This document shows positions 1-8,607 of a stretch of DNA of 50,105 nucleotides, piece by piece. The translations under genes were made by a program, and so were the position numbers. The notes beneath the pieces were generated by a model. It searched no databases, was not told the DNA's origin, and worked only from the letters and a program-made list of their open reading frames with translations. This DNA comes from Thermodesulfobacteriota bacterium (GTDB lineage: Bacteria > Desulfobacterota > BSN033 > UBA1163), in contig JAOAHX010000012.1 of the NCBI GenBank assembly GCA_026415035.1, positions 31,338 to 81,442 of the forward strand, in the 5' to 3' direction. Within the stretch, counting starts at the first letter, position 1. Every line of letters starts with the position of its first letter.

Positions 1-119
1 TTCGACATCTCATCAATCACCCCCGTTTGAGACATCTTCCCGGCATCATGGAGACGCCGAGAAAGGATACGGTGGAAGATTTGAAGAACATGAGGGTGAT
101 CCGGAGCCTCGTGGAGTAA
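1..119 (+). CDS. nfo: Deoxyribonuclease IV (endonuclease IV), C-terminal end only
   Basis: The window opens inside this gene. 38 codons in frame from base 3 can be read before TAA at 117-119. The tail contains ETPRKDTVEDLKNMRVIRSL, which fits the C-terminal signature of AP endonuclease IV: a conserved 'ETP', then an acidic ED..N segment and a closing 'LRxL'. The Glu of ETP is a metal ligand in that family. The enzyme cuts DNA 5' of abasic sites in base-excision repair. Only the tail is visible, so the call rests on this short match and the rest of the gene lies outside the window. Confidence 0.65.
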   Translation, partial: RHLINHPRLRHLPGIMETPRKDTVEDLKNMRVIRSLVE

Positions 120-250
120 CCCTTCTCGGGAGCTGGGTCTCCAACGAAACCCCGAAAAGGCCGAAGAGCCACCTCCCTTGGGCCTTGGATCGCCCATGAA
201 AAACCCCTGCGAATAGAGACGGAAGACCCCCGGGGGGCCGGAAGATCGCG

Positions 251-1621
251 ATGCTTCCTCCCCAGATCCCTCATTACAGCGTCGGTCCTTTCATCGGCCT
301 CGTCGCCAACGCCGTGATGTCCATCCTCTGCCTCGCCATCATGGCCCTTTATTCCCATTACCGCCCCCTGAGGAGCCTCTTGCTCTTCTACCTCCTCTCC
401 ACGTGTCTGTTCCTCGGCTGGGTCATCTATGGATTTCAGGGGTCTCCCCGGACCATCCTGTTAGGATATCGGATCGACCTCGCGGCCCTCGCCCTTCTGC
501 CGGCCAGCTGGTCCTGGTTCACGGCCTCCCTCTACGGCCAGAGGCTGGGCAGGCTGCCAAAGGGTCTGGTCGTCGCGGGATCGCTTTTGGCCCTCCTCGC
601 CCTTTTCGGAAAGGGTCCCTGGTTTTTGGGACTCCCCCTCGAGCCCCATGACATGGCCACAGACATTCTAAGACCCCAATCCAAACTGCTCAGGCCTTTG
701 ATCCACCTCTTTGCCCTGAGCGCTGGGGTTTTCTACTGCCTCGCCTTTGTCAAAAAGTTTCTGAGGCGAGAGGGGCCGGGTTATCTCTATCCCTTTGCGA
801 CGGGCATGATCCTCTGGCTCATCGGCGGGGGCCACGATGCCTTGCGCTCTTCTGGCCTGGCGACCCTCTTCGATGGGCAGATCCTCTGGTTCACCTCCCT
901 CTGGCTCTCCATCTTTCTTTCCCTTTCAGTGGCCCTTCATTTCCGATCCCTCGAGAGGGCGGTGCGGGAGACGAAGGATGTTTTCGAAAAGTTCGTCCCG
1001 CCCGCTTACCTCCGGCGGATCGCCACGGCCGGCCTCGGCTCGGTTCGGCTGGGCGAGGCGGACCAGCAGACCGCGGCCATCCTCTGCTGCGATATTCGGG
1101 GATTCACCGCCTTATCGGAACGCCTCTCCCCGGTCCGATTGATTCACCTGGTCAACCAGCTCTATGAAGAGATCGCCCTTATTGTGAAGGGCCGAGCGGG
1201 CGTGATCGACAAGTTTCTCGGAGACGCCGTGCTCTGTCTCTTCGAAGGATTGGAAGCCGCACGGCGGGCCGTGGACTGTGGCATGGAGATCCTCTCCTCG
1301 GTCAAGGGCTTCAATCGAGCCCATGCGATCTCAAAGGAGGATGAAATCCAGATAGGGATCGGCCTCCACTTCGGACCGGTCATCCTGGGAACGATCGGTT
1401 CTAAGGATCGGATGGATTCCACGGTCTTAGGGCTTACGGTCAATCTGGCCAAACGTCTCGAAGAGTTGACGAAGTCTATGGGAGTGGCCATGCTCCTTTC
1501 CGAGGAGGTGGCCTCTCAGCTGCCCGGGGGATACTCCGCTCGATTGCGGGATTTCGGAGAGGTGAGGGTGAAAGGGAGTTCTTTTCCCATCCGGGTCTAT
1601 GGGGTCGATGCGGAGGATTGA
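251..1621 (+). CDS. Membrane-bound class III adenylate/guanylate cyclase
   Basis: 456 residues. The first ~230 residues hold about seven hydrophobic segments, a 7TM sensor-like module. A short helical linker (ETKDVFEKFVPPAYLRRI) leads into a class III cyclase domain (~265-456). Metal-binding Asp residues are seen in CCDIRGF (~280) and FLGD (~324). The Lys of DKFLGD and the Asp of MDSTVLG are the pair that usually selects ATP, and the Asn/Arg of VNLAKR stabilise the transition state. The domain should therefore be catalytically competent and probably makes cAMP, with ligand sensing in the membrane; the ligand is unknown. It converges on the mlaD end 25 bases away and has no evident operon partner. 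Confidence 0.88.
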   Translation: MLPPQIPHYSVGPFIGLVANAVMSILCLAIMALYSHYRPLRSLLLFYLLSTCLFLGWVIYGFQGSPRTILLGYRIDLAALALLPASWSWFTASLYGQRLGRLPKGLVVAGSLLALLALFGKGPWFLGLPLEPHDMATDILRPQSKLLRPLIHLFALSAGVFYCLAFVKKFLRREGPGYLYPFATGMILWLIGGGHDALRSSGLATLFDGQILWFTSLWLSIFLSLSVALHFRSLERAVRETKDVFEKFVPPAYLRRIATAGLGSVRLGEADQQTAAILCCDIRGFTALSERLSPVRLIHLVNQLYEEIALIVKGRAGVIDKFLGDAVLCLFEGLEAARRAVDCGMEILSSVKGFNRAHAISKEDEIQIGIGLHFGPVILGTIGSKDRMDSTVLGLTVNLAKRLEELTKSMGVAMLLSEEVASQLPGGYSARLRDFGEVRVKGSSFPIRVYGVDAED

Positions 1622-1646
1622 CATTTCAGAGGGGCCGAGCTGCCTT

Positions 1647-2804
1647 TTAGAAAAGGCTGAACTTGAGGTATCTCCTCGGGTTCGTTTTGATCTCTCTGAG
1701 GAGCTCTCTCAACTCTAAGGCTGCCCCCCGAAACTCCTCGAGCGTCCTCTCCATCTCTTTGCTCAAGGTCTGGTCTTTCAGCAAAGCCCCGGCCAACCCC
1801 TCCCCTTCATCGATCCTCTTCAAAATGGAGGAGAGATGGGCTGTGGATCGGCTCAGTTGATCGTAGAGGGAGGGGTCCTCGATCATCCGTCTCAGCGTCC
1901 CCGTCTTCTCGTTCAATCCCCGGCTGAAGACCTCGAGGTCGCGAACCAGAGGCCCTGCGTTTTTGAATACCTGCTCTGCGGCAGAGGCCGTGGCCAGGGC
2001 CTTCTCGTAGAGCGAGGGGTCCTCCAAAAGCCTTTTAAAGGTCCCCTGGCTCTCGGCGACCTTTTGGCCGATCTCTTCCACGGATTCCTTCGTCTTCTGG
2101 GTCACCTCCTCGATGGAGGAGACCGCGGATAGGACCCTCTGGTAGAGGGTTGGATCTTCGATGAGCCTCCGGAACGTCCCCTCGGAGGTCCTCACCTCTT
2201 CGAGGAGGGTCGAGAGGGTCTGGAGGCTTCGATTGAGATGGTCGTAGATGGAGGGATCCTTCAGGAACTTGGAGAGCGTCCCCCCGCCCTCGTCGATCTT
2301 CAGGATGAGGTTGTCCAATCGCTGGATCACATCGCCCACCTTCCCGATCGAGGCCCCAGCGGTCTCCATGATCTCCGAGATCTCGACCGGGACCATACCC
2401 TTGATCATGTCCCCATCCTCAAAAGGATCGGCCTTCGGAGAGCCCGTGGTGAGTTCGATATATTTGTCGCCCAGGAGGCCCATCGTCATGATGGTGGCCC
2501 GGGCATCCTTCTTGAGGAAATTCTTGAAGTCCTTTCGGAGGGAGATCGTCACCACCGCGCCGAGGTATCGATCGAGACGAATGTCCTTGACCGACCCGAC
2601 CTCGGTCCCGAAGATCCAGACGGGGGCCCCCTTCCTGAGACCCCTCACATCTTGAAATTGGGCCTTGATTTCGATCTTGGGAGAGAGGATCTTTTCGATC
2701 CCTCCGGCGAAGAAGACCGCGATCAGGAGGATGAGAAGGCCGAGCGTGACCACCACGCCCACCTTCAATTTGGACCATCGCAGCTGTTTTCGCATCTCAA
2801 ACAT
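1647..2804 (-). CDS. mlaD: MlaD-family (MCE) lipid-binding protein
   Basis: 385 residues. It has a short cytoplasmic N-terminus, one membrane anchor (~14-34), and an MCE/MlaD domain (~42-125) that in the family forms a hexameric ring for phospholipid passage. The remaining 250 residues are helical and carry five copies of a G-T-x-x-x-L-x-x-DPS-L-Y type motif, at about residues 175, 209, 254, 302 and 336 (the last degenerate). This tail is far longer than the ~180-residue E. coli MlaD. GGAGG sits about seven bases before the ATG. It is the last gene of mlaE-mlaF-mlaD, so it should be the periplasmic substrate-binding part of a phospholipid ABC transporter. Confidence 0.9.
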   Translation of the reverse strand: MFEMRKQLRWSKLKVGVVVTLGLLILLIAVFFAGGIEKILSPKIEIKAQFQDVRGLRKGAPVWIFGTEVGSVKDIRLDRYLGAVVTISLRKDFKNFLKKDARATIMTMGLLGDKYIELTTGSPKADPFEDGDMIKGMVPVEISEIMETAGASIGKVGDVIQRLDNLILKIDEGGGTLSKFLKDPSIYDHLNRSLQTLSTLLEEVRTSEGTFRRLIEDPTLYQRVLSAVSSIEEVTQKTKESVEEIGQKVAESQGTFKRLLEDPSLYEKALATASAAEQVFKNAGPLVRDLEVFSRGLNEKTGTLRRMIEDPSLYDQLSRSTAHLSSILKRIDEGEGLAGALLKDQTLSKEMERTLEEFRGAALELRELLREIKTNPRRYLKFSLF

Positions 2805-2828
2805 CGTGTCCCTCCATCGGTCGATCCG

Positions 2829-3569
2829 TCAACGGTTTCCTTCGAGGTTCAGTTCCCTTAGAAAGATTCGGATTTCAGGGAGGGTGGATCGCAACAAGGC
2901 CTCCCGGTCTCCGTCGAAGACGATCCTCCCTCCCTTCAAAAACATGAAACGCCGGGCCAGCCTGAAGGCATCGAACATCTTGTGGGTGACGAGGATGAAC
3001 CCCCCTCCCTGGTCAGCGATCTCCAGGATCAACCGGCAGATGACGTCAGCACTGATGGGGTCCAGGCCGGTCGTGGCCTCGTCGTAGAGGAACATCTTCG
3101 GTTCGAAGGCGGCCATCGCCCTCATGATGGCCACCCTCCGTTGCATCCCCCCGCTTAGTTCCTCGGGCATCTGTCCGATCGCCTCTTCCAGGCCGACCCT
3201 TTTTAGGAGGTCCCTCACCTTCCGGTCGATCTCCTCCTCGGTCATCTTCGTATATTCCCGGAGCGGAAAGGCCACGTTCTCCTTCACGCTCAAGGAGTCG
3301 AAGAGCGCCCCATCCTGAAAGACCATGCTGAATTTGGTCCGCACCCCCCGGAGTTCTTCCTCGGACTTGCCGGCAATGTCCTCGCCGTCGATGTAGATCT
3401 TCCCCGAGTCGGGCGCGAGGAGGCCGATGATGAGCTTCAGAATGGTCGTCTTTCCCTCTCCGCTCCCTCCGAGGATGGCCACCCGTTCCTCGTCATGGAT
3501 GGAGAAGTTAAGGTCTTCCAGGACGGTGCGATTCCCGTAGGCAAAGGAGACGTTCTCGAATCGGATCAT
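2829..3569 (-). CDS. mlaF: MlaF-type ABC transporter ATPase
   Basis: 246 residues starting at MIRFENVSF. A longer reading frame continues upstream, but it overlaps mlaE out of frame and lacks family similarity. Walker A is GGSGEGKTT (~35-43), the signature is LSGGMQRRVAI, and Walker B is FLYDEATTGLDP, so all ATPase motifs are intact. The start codon overlaps the mlaE stop by four bases, indicating translational coupling. It powers the MlaE permease in moving phospholipids between the membranes. The 24-base gap to mlaD supports a single transcript. Confidence 0.93.
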   Translation of the reverse strand: MIRFENVSFAYGNRTVLEDLNFSIHDEERVAILGGSGEGKTTILKLIIGLLAPDSGKIYIDGEDIAGKSEEELRGVRTKFSMVFQDGALFDSLSVKENVAFPLREYTKMTEEEIDRKVRDLLKRVGLEEAIGQMPEELSGGMQRRVAIMRAMAAFEPKMFLYDEATTGLDPISADVICRLILEIADQGGGFILVTHKMFDAFRLARRFMFLKGGRIVFDGDREALLRSTLPEIRIFLRELNLEGNR

Positions 3570-4339
3570 ACGCTGAACCCCAACAGGTAGAGGAGGATCC
3601 GGGTCAGGACGAAGTCGGCCACGATGATCGCGATGAAGGAGAGGACCACGGCCCGGGTCGTGGTCCTCCTCAGACCGGTGGCCCCTCCTCGGGTCGAGAG
3701 GCCCATGTAACAACTGATGCAGGCGATGAGATACCCGAAGATGAAGGGTTTGATGGAGCCCGCCAAGACATTTTCATAGATCAAGATATCCCGTATGGAG
3801 CTCCAGAAGAAGGTCCCGCTCTGATGGCTCACAAAGACGGCGATATAGTAGGCACCGAACAGGGAGACGGCGTCTCCGATGATCGTCAGGACGGGAAGCA
3901 TGGCGATCGAGGCCCAGAGCCTCGGCGTGACCAGTTTCTTGACGGGATCGACCCCGAAGACGCGCAACGTATCGACCTGATGGCCCAGGACCATCGAACC
4001 CAGTTCGGAAGCCATCCCCGAACCGACCCTTCCGGCGAAGATGAGGGCCGTGAGCACCGGCCCGATCTCCCGGATGATGGAGATTCCCACCACCTTGCCC
4101 GTGTACATCTTCAACCCGAGCCTGGAGAGTTCCGCAGAGAGCTGGAGGGAGAGGGCCATTCCGATGAAGAGAGAGATCAGGAGGACGATGAAGAGGGACC
4201 CCGATCCTGCATAGTCCATTTGTTCGACCAGGTCCCTCGCGTAGAAGGGTCGTCTGGCCACCCCCATCAAACCATGGTAGGAGAGGAGGTAGAAGTCCTG
4301 CAGGCCTTGGATGAGTTCTCGGAGAGGCCTCTTCCGCAT
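3566..4339 (-). CDS. mlaE: MlaE-type ABC permease
   Basis: 257 residues from the ATG at 4339. A TTG six codons upstream (4357) is possible but has no better ribosome site. It contains the MlaE/DUF140 core: hydrophobic segments around FIVLLISLFIGMALSLQL, the conserved IIREIGPVLTALIFAGRVGSG region and the ELGSM helix, and ends in further membrane segments. In the family it dimerises in the inner membrane and binds MlaF and the MlaD ring. It is the first gene of the three-gene set. mlaB and mlaC are not adjacent, which is common outside gammaproteobacteria. Confidence 0.92.
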   Translation of the reverse strand: MRKRPLRELIQGLQDFYLLSYHGLMGVARRPFYARDLVEQMDYAGSGSLFIVLLISLFIGMALSLQLSAELSRLGLKMYTGKVVGISIIREIGPVLTALIFAGRVGSGMASELGSMVLGHQVDTLRVFGVDPVKKLVTPRLWASIAMLPVLTIIGDAVSLFGAYYIAVFVSHQSGTFFWSSIRDILIYENVLAGSIKPFIFGYLIACISCYMGLSTRGGATGLRRTTTRAVVLSFIAIIVADFVLTRILLYLLGFSV

Positions 4340-4488
4340 AGGGCTATAGTTTATCAAATTTTTCTTTCATGGTTCAATGGAAAAGGCTCACCCTTCAAGC
4401 TCCTGCCGAGGCAGGTCTTTTGATGTGAGAAGAGGGGGTGAGACAAAGGAACGGGAGGTCCTTGGCGATCAGGGTCGGGGCAAACCCG

Positions 4489-5274
4489 TTACTGGATCGT
4501 CTCTCCAGGCTTCACCACCAAGACCTTCGTCTGGGGGACCTCCCTCATCAATCTTTGATATTCCTCAACGGTTCCGGTCAGGACGGGAAAGGTCCCGTAA
4601 TGGATCGGGATCACATACCTCGAACCGAGGAGTTTGGCCGCATAGGTGGCCTCCCTCGGATCCATCGTGAAGTGGCTTCCGATGGGCAGGATGGAAAGCT
4701 CCGGTCGGTAGAGCTCCCCGATGATCTTCATGTCTCCGAAGACCCCGGTGTCGCCGGCGTGATAGAGGGTGAAGCCATTCTCGAAGCGAATCACGAACCC
4801 CACCGGCTCCCCCGTGTAGATGACCTGATCGCCCTCGGTCACGCTCGAGCTGTGAATCGCATGGACCATGGTAATGGCGATCCCGTGGGAGGTGAAGGTC
4901 CCGCCCTTGTTCATCCCCGTGACATTCTTGGCGCCCTTCCGGGTCAGGTATCTTCCCAGCTCGGGCTGGACGACGATCCTCGCATTCGTCTTCTCGGCGA
5001 TCGCCAGGGTATCTCCCACATGGTCTCCATGGCCGTGGGTCACCAGGATGAGATCGGCCTTCTCCACGGTCTTGTGTTCCGGCGGGGTCTTCGGATTCTG
5101 GCTCAAAAAGGGGTCGATATAGATCACCACGCCTTTGGGCGAGACGAATTTGAAGGCGGCATGGCCGAGATAGGTGATCTTCACCTCTCGGCCGATCTCC
5201 TCGGCGTGAAGAGGAAGTAGAAGGGAAAGGAAAACGCTCGTCAACACACCTAACATGAGACTCCAGAATTTCAT
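4489..5274 (-). CDS. Exported metallo-beta-lactamase-fold metal-dependent hydrolase (UPF0173-like)
   Basis: 261 residues. Residues 1-24 form a typical signal peptide (hydrophobic core, then PLHA before EE), so the protein is likely periplasmic. The beta-lactamase fold follows, with the metal motif THGHGDHVGD at 79-88, a later metal-binding H in LYHAGDTG and a terminal IPIHYGT. This matches the YtkL/UPF0173 group, whose substrates are mostly unknown. A strong ribosome site (AGGAGGAGGT) precedes the ATG. Having a signal peptide is unusual for this group. It stands alone on its strand between mlaE and a radical SAM gene. Confidence 0.85.
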   Translation of the reverse strand: MKFWSLMLGVLTSVFLSLLLPLHAEEIGREVKITYLGHAAFKFVSPKGVVIYIDPFLSQNPKTPPEHKTVEKADLILVTHGHGDHVGDTLAIAEKTNARIVVQPELGRYLTRKGAKNVTGMNKGGTFTSHGIAITMVHAIHSSSVTEGDQVIYTGEPVGFVIRFENGFTLYHAGDTGVFGDMKIIGELYRPELSILPIGSHFTMDPREATYAAKLLGSRYVIPIHYGTFPVLTGTVEEYQRLMREVPQTKVLVVKPGETIQ

Positions 5275-5398
5275 CGCGACCTCCTCCTTTTCGTTTGGAT
5301 TTCCATCGCCCTATCTCTCCCCTTTTAGCCGTGTGGGAAGGAAAACCGAGATGGTTTTTTGGGGGTGACGACACCGTCTCCAAAGGGGAGAGGCCGGT

Positions 5399-7000
5399 TT
5401 AATCTCCGATCCCATCCATGGGGGAAGACTCCTTTTGGAAGATCCCTTTTGCCCGCCAGAAGAGGTTGGAGAGGCCGCAGAGCCTCCTCCCCCAGAAGGG
5501 GGGCGAGGACCTTCGGGCGTCGGGGTGGATGAAACAGAACTTTTTGCATTTGAGCTGAAGCAGGCGCCTTTCGAACTCCCTGCCGTTCCTCACCCCTTCG
5601 AAATAGTCAGGGATCCAGTATCCAAGGGAGGAGAAGGCGTTCTCCCTGCCGGAGTGGTAATGATAAAAATCCATGAAGTTCCAAAGCCTGGTCTTCACCC
5701 CGAACCTTTCCGGGTCGAGATGCCAGGGGGAACCGGGCTCCAGTTCGATCGTGAAGGTCCGGATGCCTCTCACGTTGGGATAGCGGCTTCGGATCTCCCT
5801 CTGGAGCCGGATCGTCTGACCGAGGTCCTCCTCTCTTTCAAAGGGGACCCCGAGGGTGAAAAAGAGGTCACAGAAAACCCCGTGGTCTTTCAGCTGGTCG
5901 AGACACCCCATCAGCTCCCGGTTCGTGTAAGGATAACCCTTGTGAATCGCCCTCAGACGGTCCGATCCGACATCGGGAGAGAGGGCGAGGAGGGACTTCG
6001 GCCCTGGGAAGGTTTCCTTGAAAGATCGGATGAAGGCGGCCGTGGGCAACCCGAAGGCTTCGAAGAAGCATTCCATCTGGATCTTCTCCTTCCGGATGCG
6101 GGAGAAGAGCTCGAGAAAATAGTCCGGTTTGCCCGGGTAGGGATCGAAGCAAATGTGGAAGGTCTCGTATCCAAAGGAGAGGGCCTCCTCGATCGACTGA
6201 AGGACCTCCTCCACGCCTCTGAATGTAACCCTCTTCCGTCCCGTGATCGTGCTCTGACAGGGGATGTTTCCGCTGCACCAGGTGCACTGGACCGGACAGC
6301 CTCGGCCCAGGGGGAGGTGGTAGACGGGCGATTTGAGAGAGTACATCCAGAAGTTCTTCTCCTTCGACACACCCTTCACATAAAAAGGTTGACCGATGAA
6401 CCGGATATAGGTGGAGTGGTTCTTGAGGAGTCGGAAGTTCGTGAAAGAGAGGCGATTCAGATCCGCTTCCGAAGCCACATAGGAGAGAGGGTTGACCAGA
6501 ATCCTCCGGTTCCTTCTCCAGGTGAGATTGGGGATCGAAAAGAACTCCCTTTCTCCTTTCAGAAGGGCGCGGGCCAGTTCGAGAAGGGGGATCTCGGCCT
6601 CACCCCGGAGGATACCATCGACCTCATCGAAATTCCTTAAGATCTCTTCGTGGAAGAGGCTGGCGGTGAAACCTCCCAGAAGGAGGTAGGCCTGAGGGAT
6701 GGACTGCTTCACCCTTTTGGCCACTTCGAGGACATCGTAACTCTGGTGGTGCCAGTGGAGGTCGAGGGCCACGATCCGAGGGTTCTTCTGACGGATATAA
6801 CGAATCAATGAGAAACGGGGGTCTTCGATCCATTCCACGCCGAGGTGGAGGACCTGGGAGGGGAAGCCGTTTCGATCAAGAAAATCGGCAAGGGCCAAGA
6901 GGCCCATGGGAAGGAAATTGATCCAGAGGAAGGAGCCGATCGGTCGATAATAATTTCTCAATTTGGGGACGTGAACGAAGAGGCAATCCACCCTTTCCAT
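5399..7000 (-). CDS. B12-binding radical SAM enzyme, paralogue 1
   Basis: 533 residues from the ATG at 7000. A TTG nine codons upstream would also be open, but the paralogue at 31608-33167 begins at the equivalent of MERVDCLFVHVPK. The N-terminal ~140 residues form a cobalamin-binding-like fold, and the radical SAM cluster motif is CPVQCTWC (CxxxCxxC). The C-terminus ends with KCKKFCFIHPD and PFWGRRLC, shared with the paralogue. Such enzymes methylate or rearrange unactivated carbons. The adjacent upstream flavoprotein and RND exporter suggest a lipid or isoprenoid substrate, but that is inference. Confidence 0.85.
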   Translation of the reverse strand: MERVDCLFVHVPKLRNYYRPIGSFLWINFLPMGLLALADFLDRNGFPSQVLHLGVEWIEDPRFSLIRYIRQKNPRIVALDLHWHHQSYDVLEVAKRVKQSIPQAYLLLGGFTASLFHEEILRNFDEVDGILRGEAEIPLLELARALLKGEREFFSIPNLTWRRNRRILVNPLSYVASEADLNRLSFTNFRLLKNHSTYIRFIGQPFYVKGVSKEKNFWMYSLKSPVYHLPLGRGCPVQCTWCSGNIPCQSTITGRKRVTFRGVEEVLQSIEEALSFGYETFHICFDPYPGKPDYFLELFSRIRKEKIQMECFFEAFGLPTAAFIRSFKETFPGPKSLLALSPDVGSDRLRAIHKGYPYTNRELMGCLDQLKDHGVFCDLFFTLGVPFEREEDLGQTIRLQREIRSRYPNVRGIRTFTIELEPGSPWHLDPERFGVKTRLWNFMDFYHYHSGRENAFSSLGYWIPDYFEGVRNGREFERRLLQLKCKKFCFIHPDARRSSPPFWGRRLCGLSNLFWRAKGIFQKESSPMDGIGD

Positions 7001-7089
7001 CGCTCGAATTGTAAGATGGATCACCAAAAGATTGCAACTTGCCTCGGCCTTCGGCTTCTATAGAGGGGCCCTCCTCCCTCACGAATCGC

Positions 7090-8607
7090 TTAGGGCCTTT
7101 TCCTCCTTTGGGATAGGGCCCTGGCCGCGAAGAGGCCAGAGAGGCTTGCGCCCACGATGCCATGGGAAGGCCGGGTGTAGTGGCCCACCTGATAGAGGCC
7201 AGGAATGGCTGTTCGATGGGAGGGGCGAAAGGGTCCGATCTGTTCGGGGGTGGAGGCCAGGCCGTACATGGCGCCCTGTTCGTTTCCAGTATAGCGCTCG
7301 AGGGTAAGGGGGGTGGCGGCTTCGTAAAAGAGGAGATGGTCGGACAGGCCGGGGATCAATTTCGATTCGAGCTGTTGGATCAGCTGTCTGCAGAAGGTCT
7401 CTTTCACTTCTCGGTATTGGGCAGGGTCCTTCCTGCCCCATGTTTCACGGTAGGCATAGGGGGCGAGGGCAAGGACCTTGAGCACGTGTTTCCCCTCCGG
7501 AGCCAAGGAGGGATCGAGGATGGTCGGTACGGTCACGATCAAGGTTGGATTCTTCGGCACCTCGCCCCTTCGCATCATCCGGTACTCCTCCTCGAGGTCC
7601 GAGATGGATCGAAGGTAGGTGAAATAGGGAACTTTCAATTCTTTAAGATTTAAATCCGTGGCCAGATAGAGGATGAAGCAGGAGAGGGAGTATTCGAACC
7701 GCCTCGCCCTTCTTTCGAAGGGCCCACGGAATTCTCGAGGAAGCCTTCGAATGAGGTGGTTTGGGTTGATGTTCGAAAGGATCAGGGGTGCGAGAAAGAC
7801 TTCTCCCCCTTTCGTCAGAAGGCCTTGGACCTTTCCGTCCTTGATGAGGATCTGATCCACCTCGTTTCTAAAAAGGATCTCTCCTCCGTAGCGGACCAAT
7901 GCCTTGACCATGGCCTCCGGAAGCCTTCCCATCCCGCCCTTCGGGTAAAAGACCCCTTCCATCAAGGCCTTGTTGAGGAGGGCGGCCACAAAGAGAAAGG
8001 AGAGGCGAGAAGGGGGTTCCGTTGCGGGGAGGGTATGGAGGGCCATCTTGATCTCCCTCGATTCGAAGAGAGGATCGAGGACCTTCTGATGGGTGGCCCG
8101 GTGAAACCGGAGGAGATATCTGAAGGAGAAGGGGAGAAGAAGCCTCTTGGCGAGGGTCGACTTGGCATAGGCCTCCATCTCCTCTCCGATCCGTTTGACC
8201 AACCGAAGGTACTTCGTCAACCCCCTCTCTTCCCCAGGAAAGAGCCTCCTCAGCTGATCGATATAAGAGGAGAATCCTCCCCTTTCGAGGCGGATCTCGA
8301 ACCCGGGATAGACATTATGAATCTCTTCGATCGGGATGAACTCGACCGCCTCGTGGGCATCGACCTCTTTCAGGATTTGGTAAAACTCGCCTCCCTCATG
8401 GCATCCTCCGACGAAGGCCCCTGTCGCATCGAAGGTGAATCCCCTTCTCCGGAAGGAGACCACATAGCCTCCGGGCTGATCCTCCTTCTCGAGGATGAGG
8501 ACCCTCCATCCTTTTTTGGCCAAAAGGGCACCGGCCGTCAGACCCCCCATGCCCGCGCCGACGACGATGGCATCGTAGCTTTTAGGAGAGGCCACGACGA
8601 CCCCCAA
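7090..8607 (-). CDS. CrtI/RetSat-like FAD-dependent oxidoreductase
   Basis: About 505 residues. The Rossmann FAD motif is VVGAGMGGLTAGALLAKKG with the downstream EKEDQPGG, and the C-terminus carries the family motif GLYQVGHYTRPSHGIVGA. This is the phytoene desaturase / carotenoid isomerase / retinol saturase superfamily, which desaturates or isomerises long polyenes. The start is uncertain: TTG at 8607 or GTG at 8595, both overlapping the end of the RND gene, so the two are translationally coupled. No phytoene synthase is in the window, so a carotenoid role is not shown. Another hydrophobic substrate is equally possible. Confidence 0.85.
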   Translation of the reverse strand: MGVVVASPKSYDAIVVGAGMGGLTAGALLAKKGWRVLILEKEDQPGGYVVSFRRRGFTFDATGAFVGGCHEGGEFYQILKEVDAHEAVEFIPIEEIHNVYPGFEIRLERGGFSSYIDQLRRLFPGEERGLTKYLRLVKRIGEEMEAYAKSTLAKRLLLPFSFRYLLRFHRATHQKVLDPLFESREIKMALHTLPATEPPSRLSFLFVAALLNKALMEGVFYPKGGMGRLPEAMVKALVRYGGEILFRNEVDQILIKDGKVQGLLTKGGEVFLAPLILSNINPNHLIRRLPREFRGPFERRARRFEYSLSCFILYLATDLNLKELKVPYFTYLRSISDLEEEYRMMRRGEVPKNPTLIVTVPTILDPSLAPEGKHVLKVLALAPYAYRETWGRKDPAQYREVKETFCRQLIQQLESKLIPGLSDHLLFYEAATPLTLERYTGNEQGAMYGLASTPEQIGPFRPSHRTAIPGLYQVGHYTRPSHGIVGASLSGLFAARALSQRRKRP

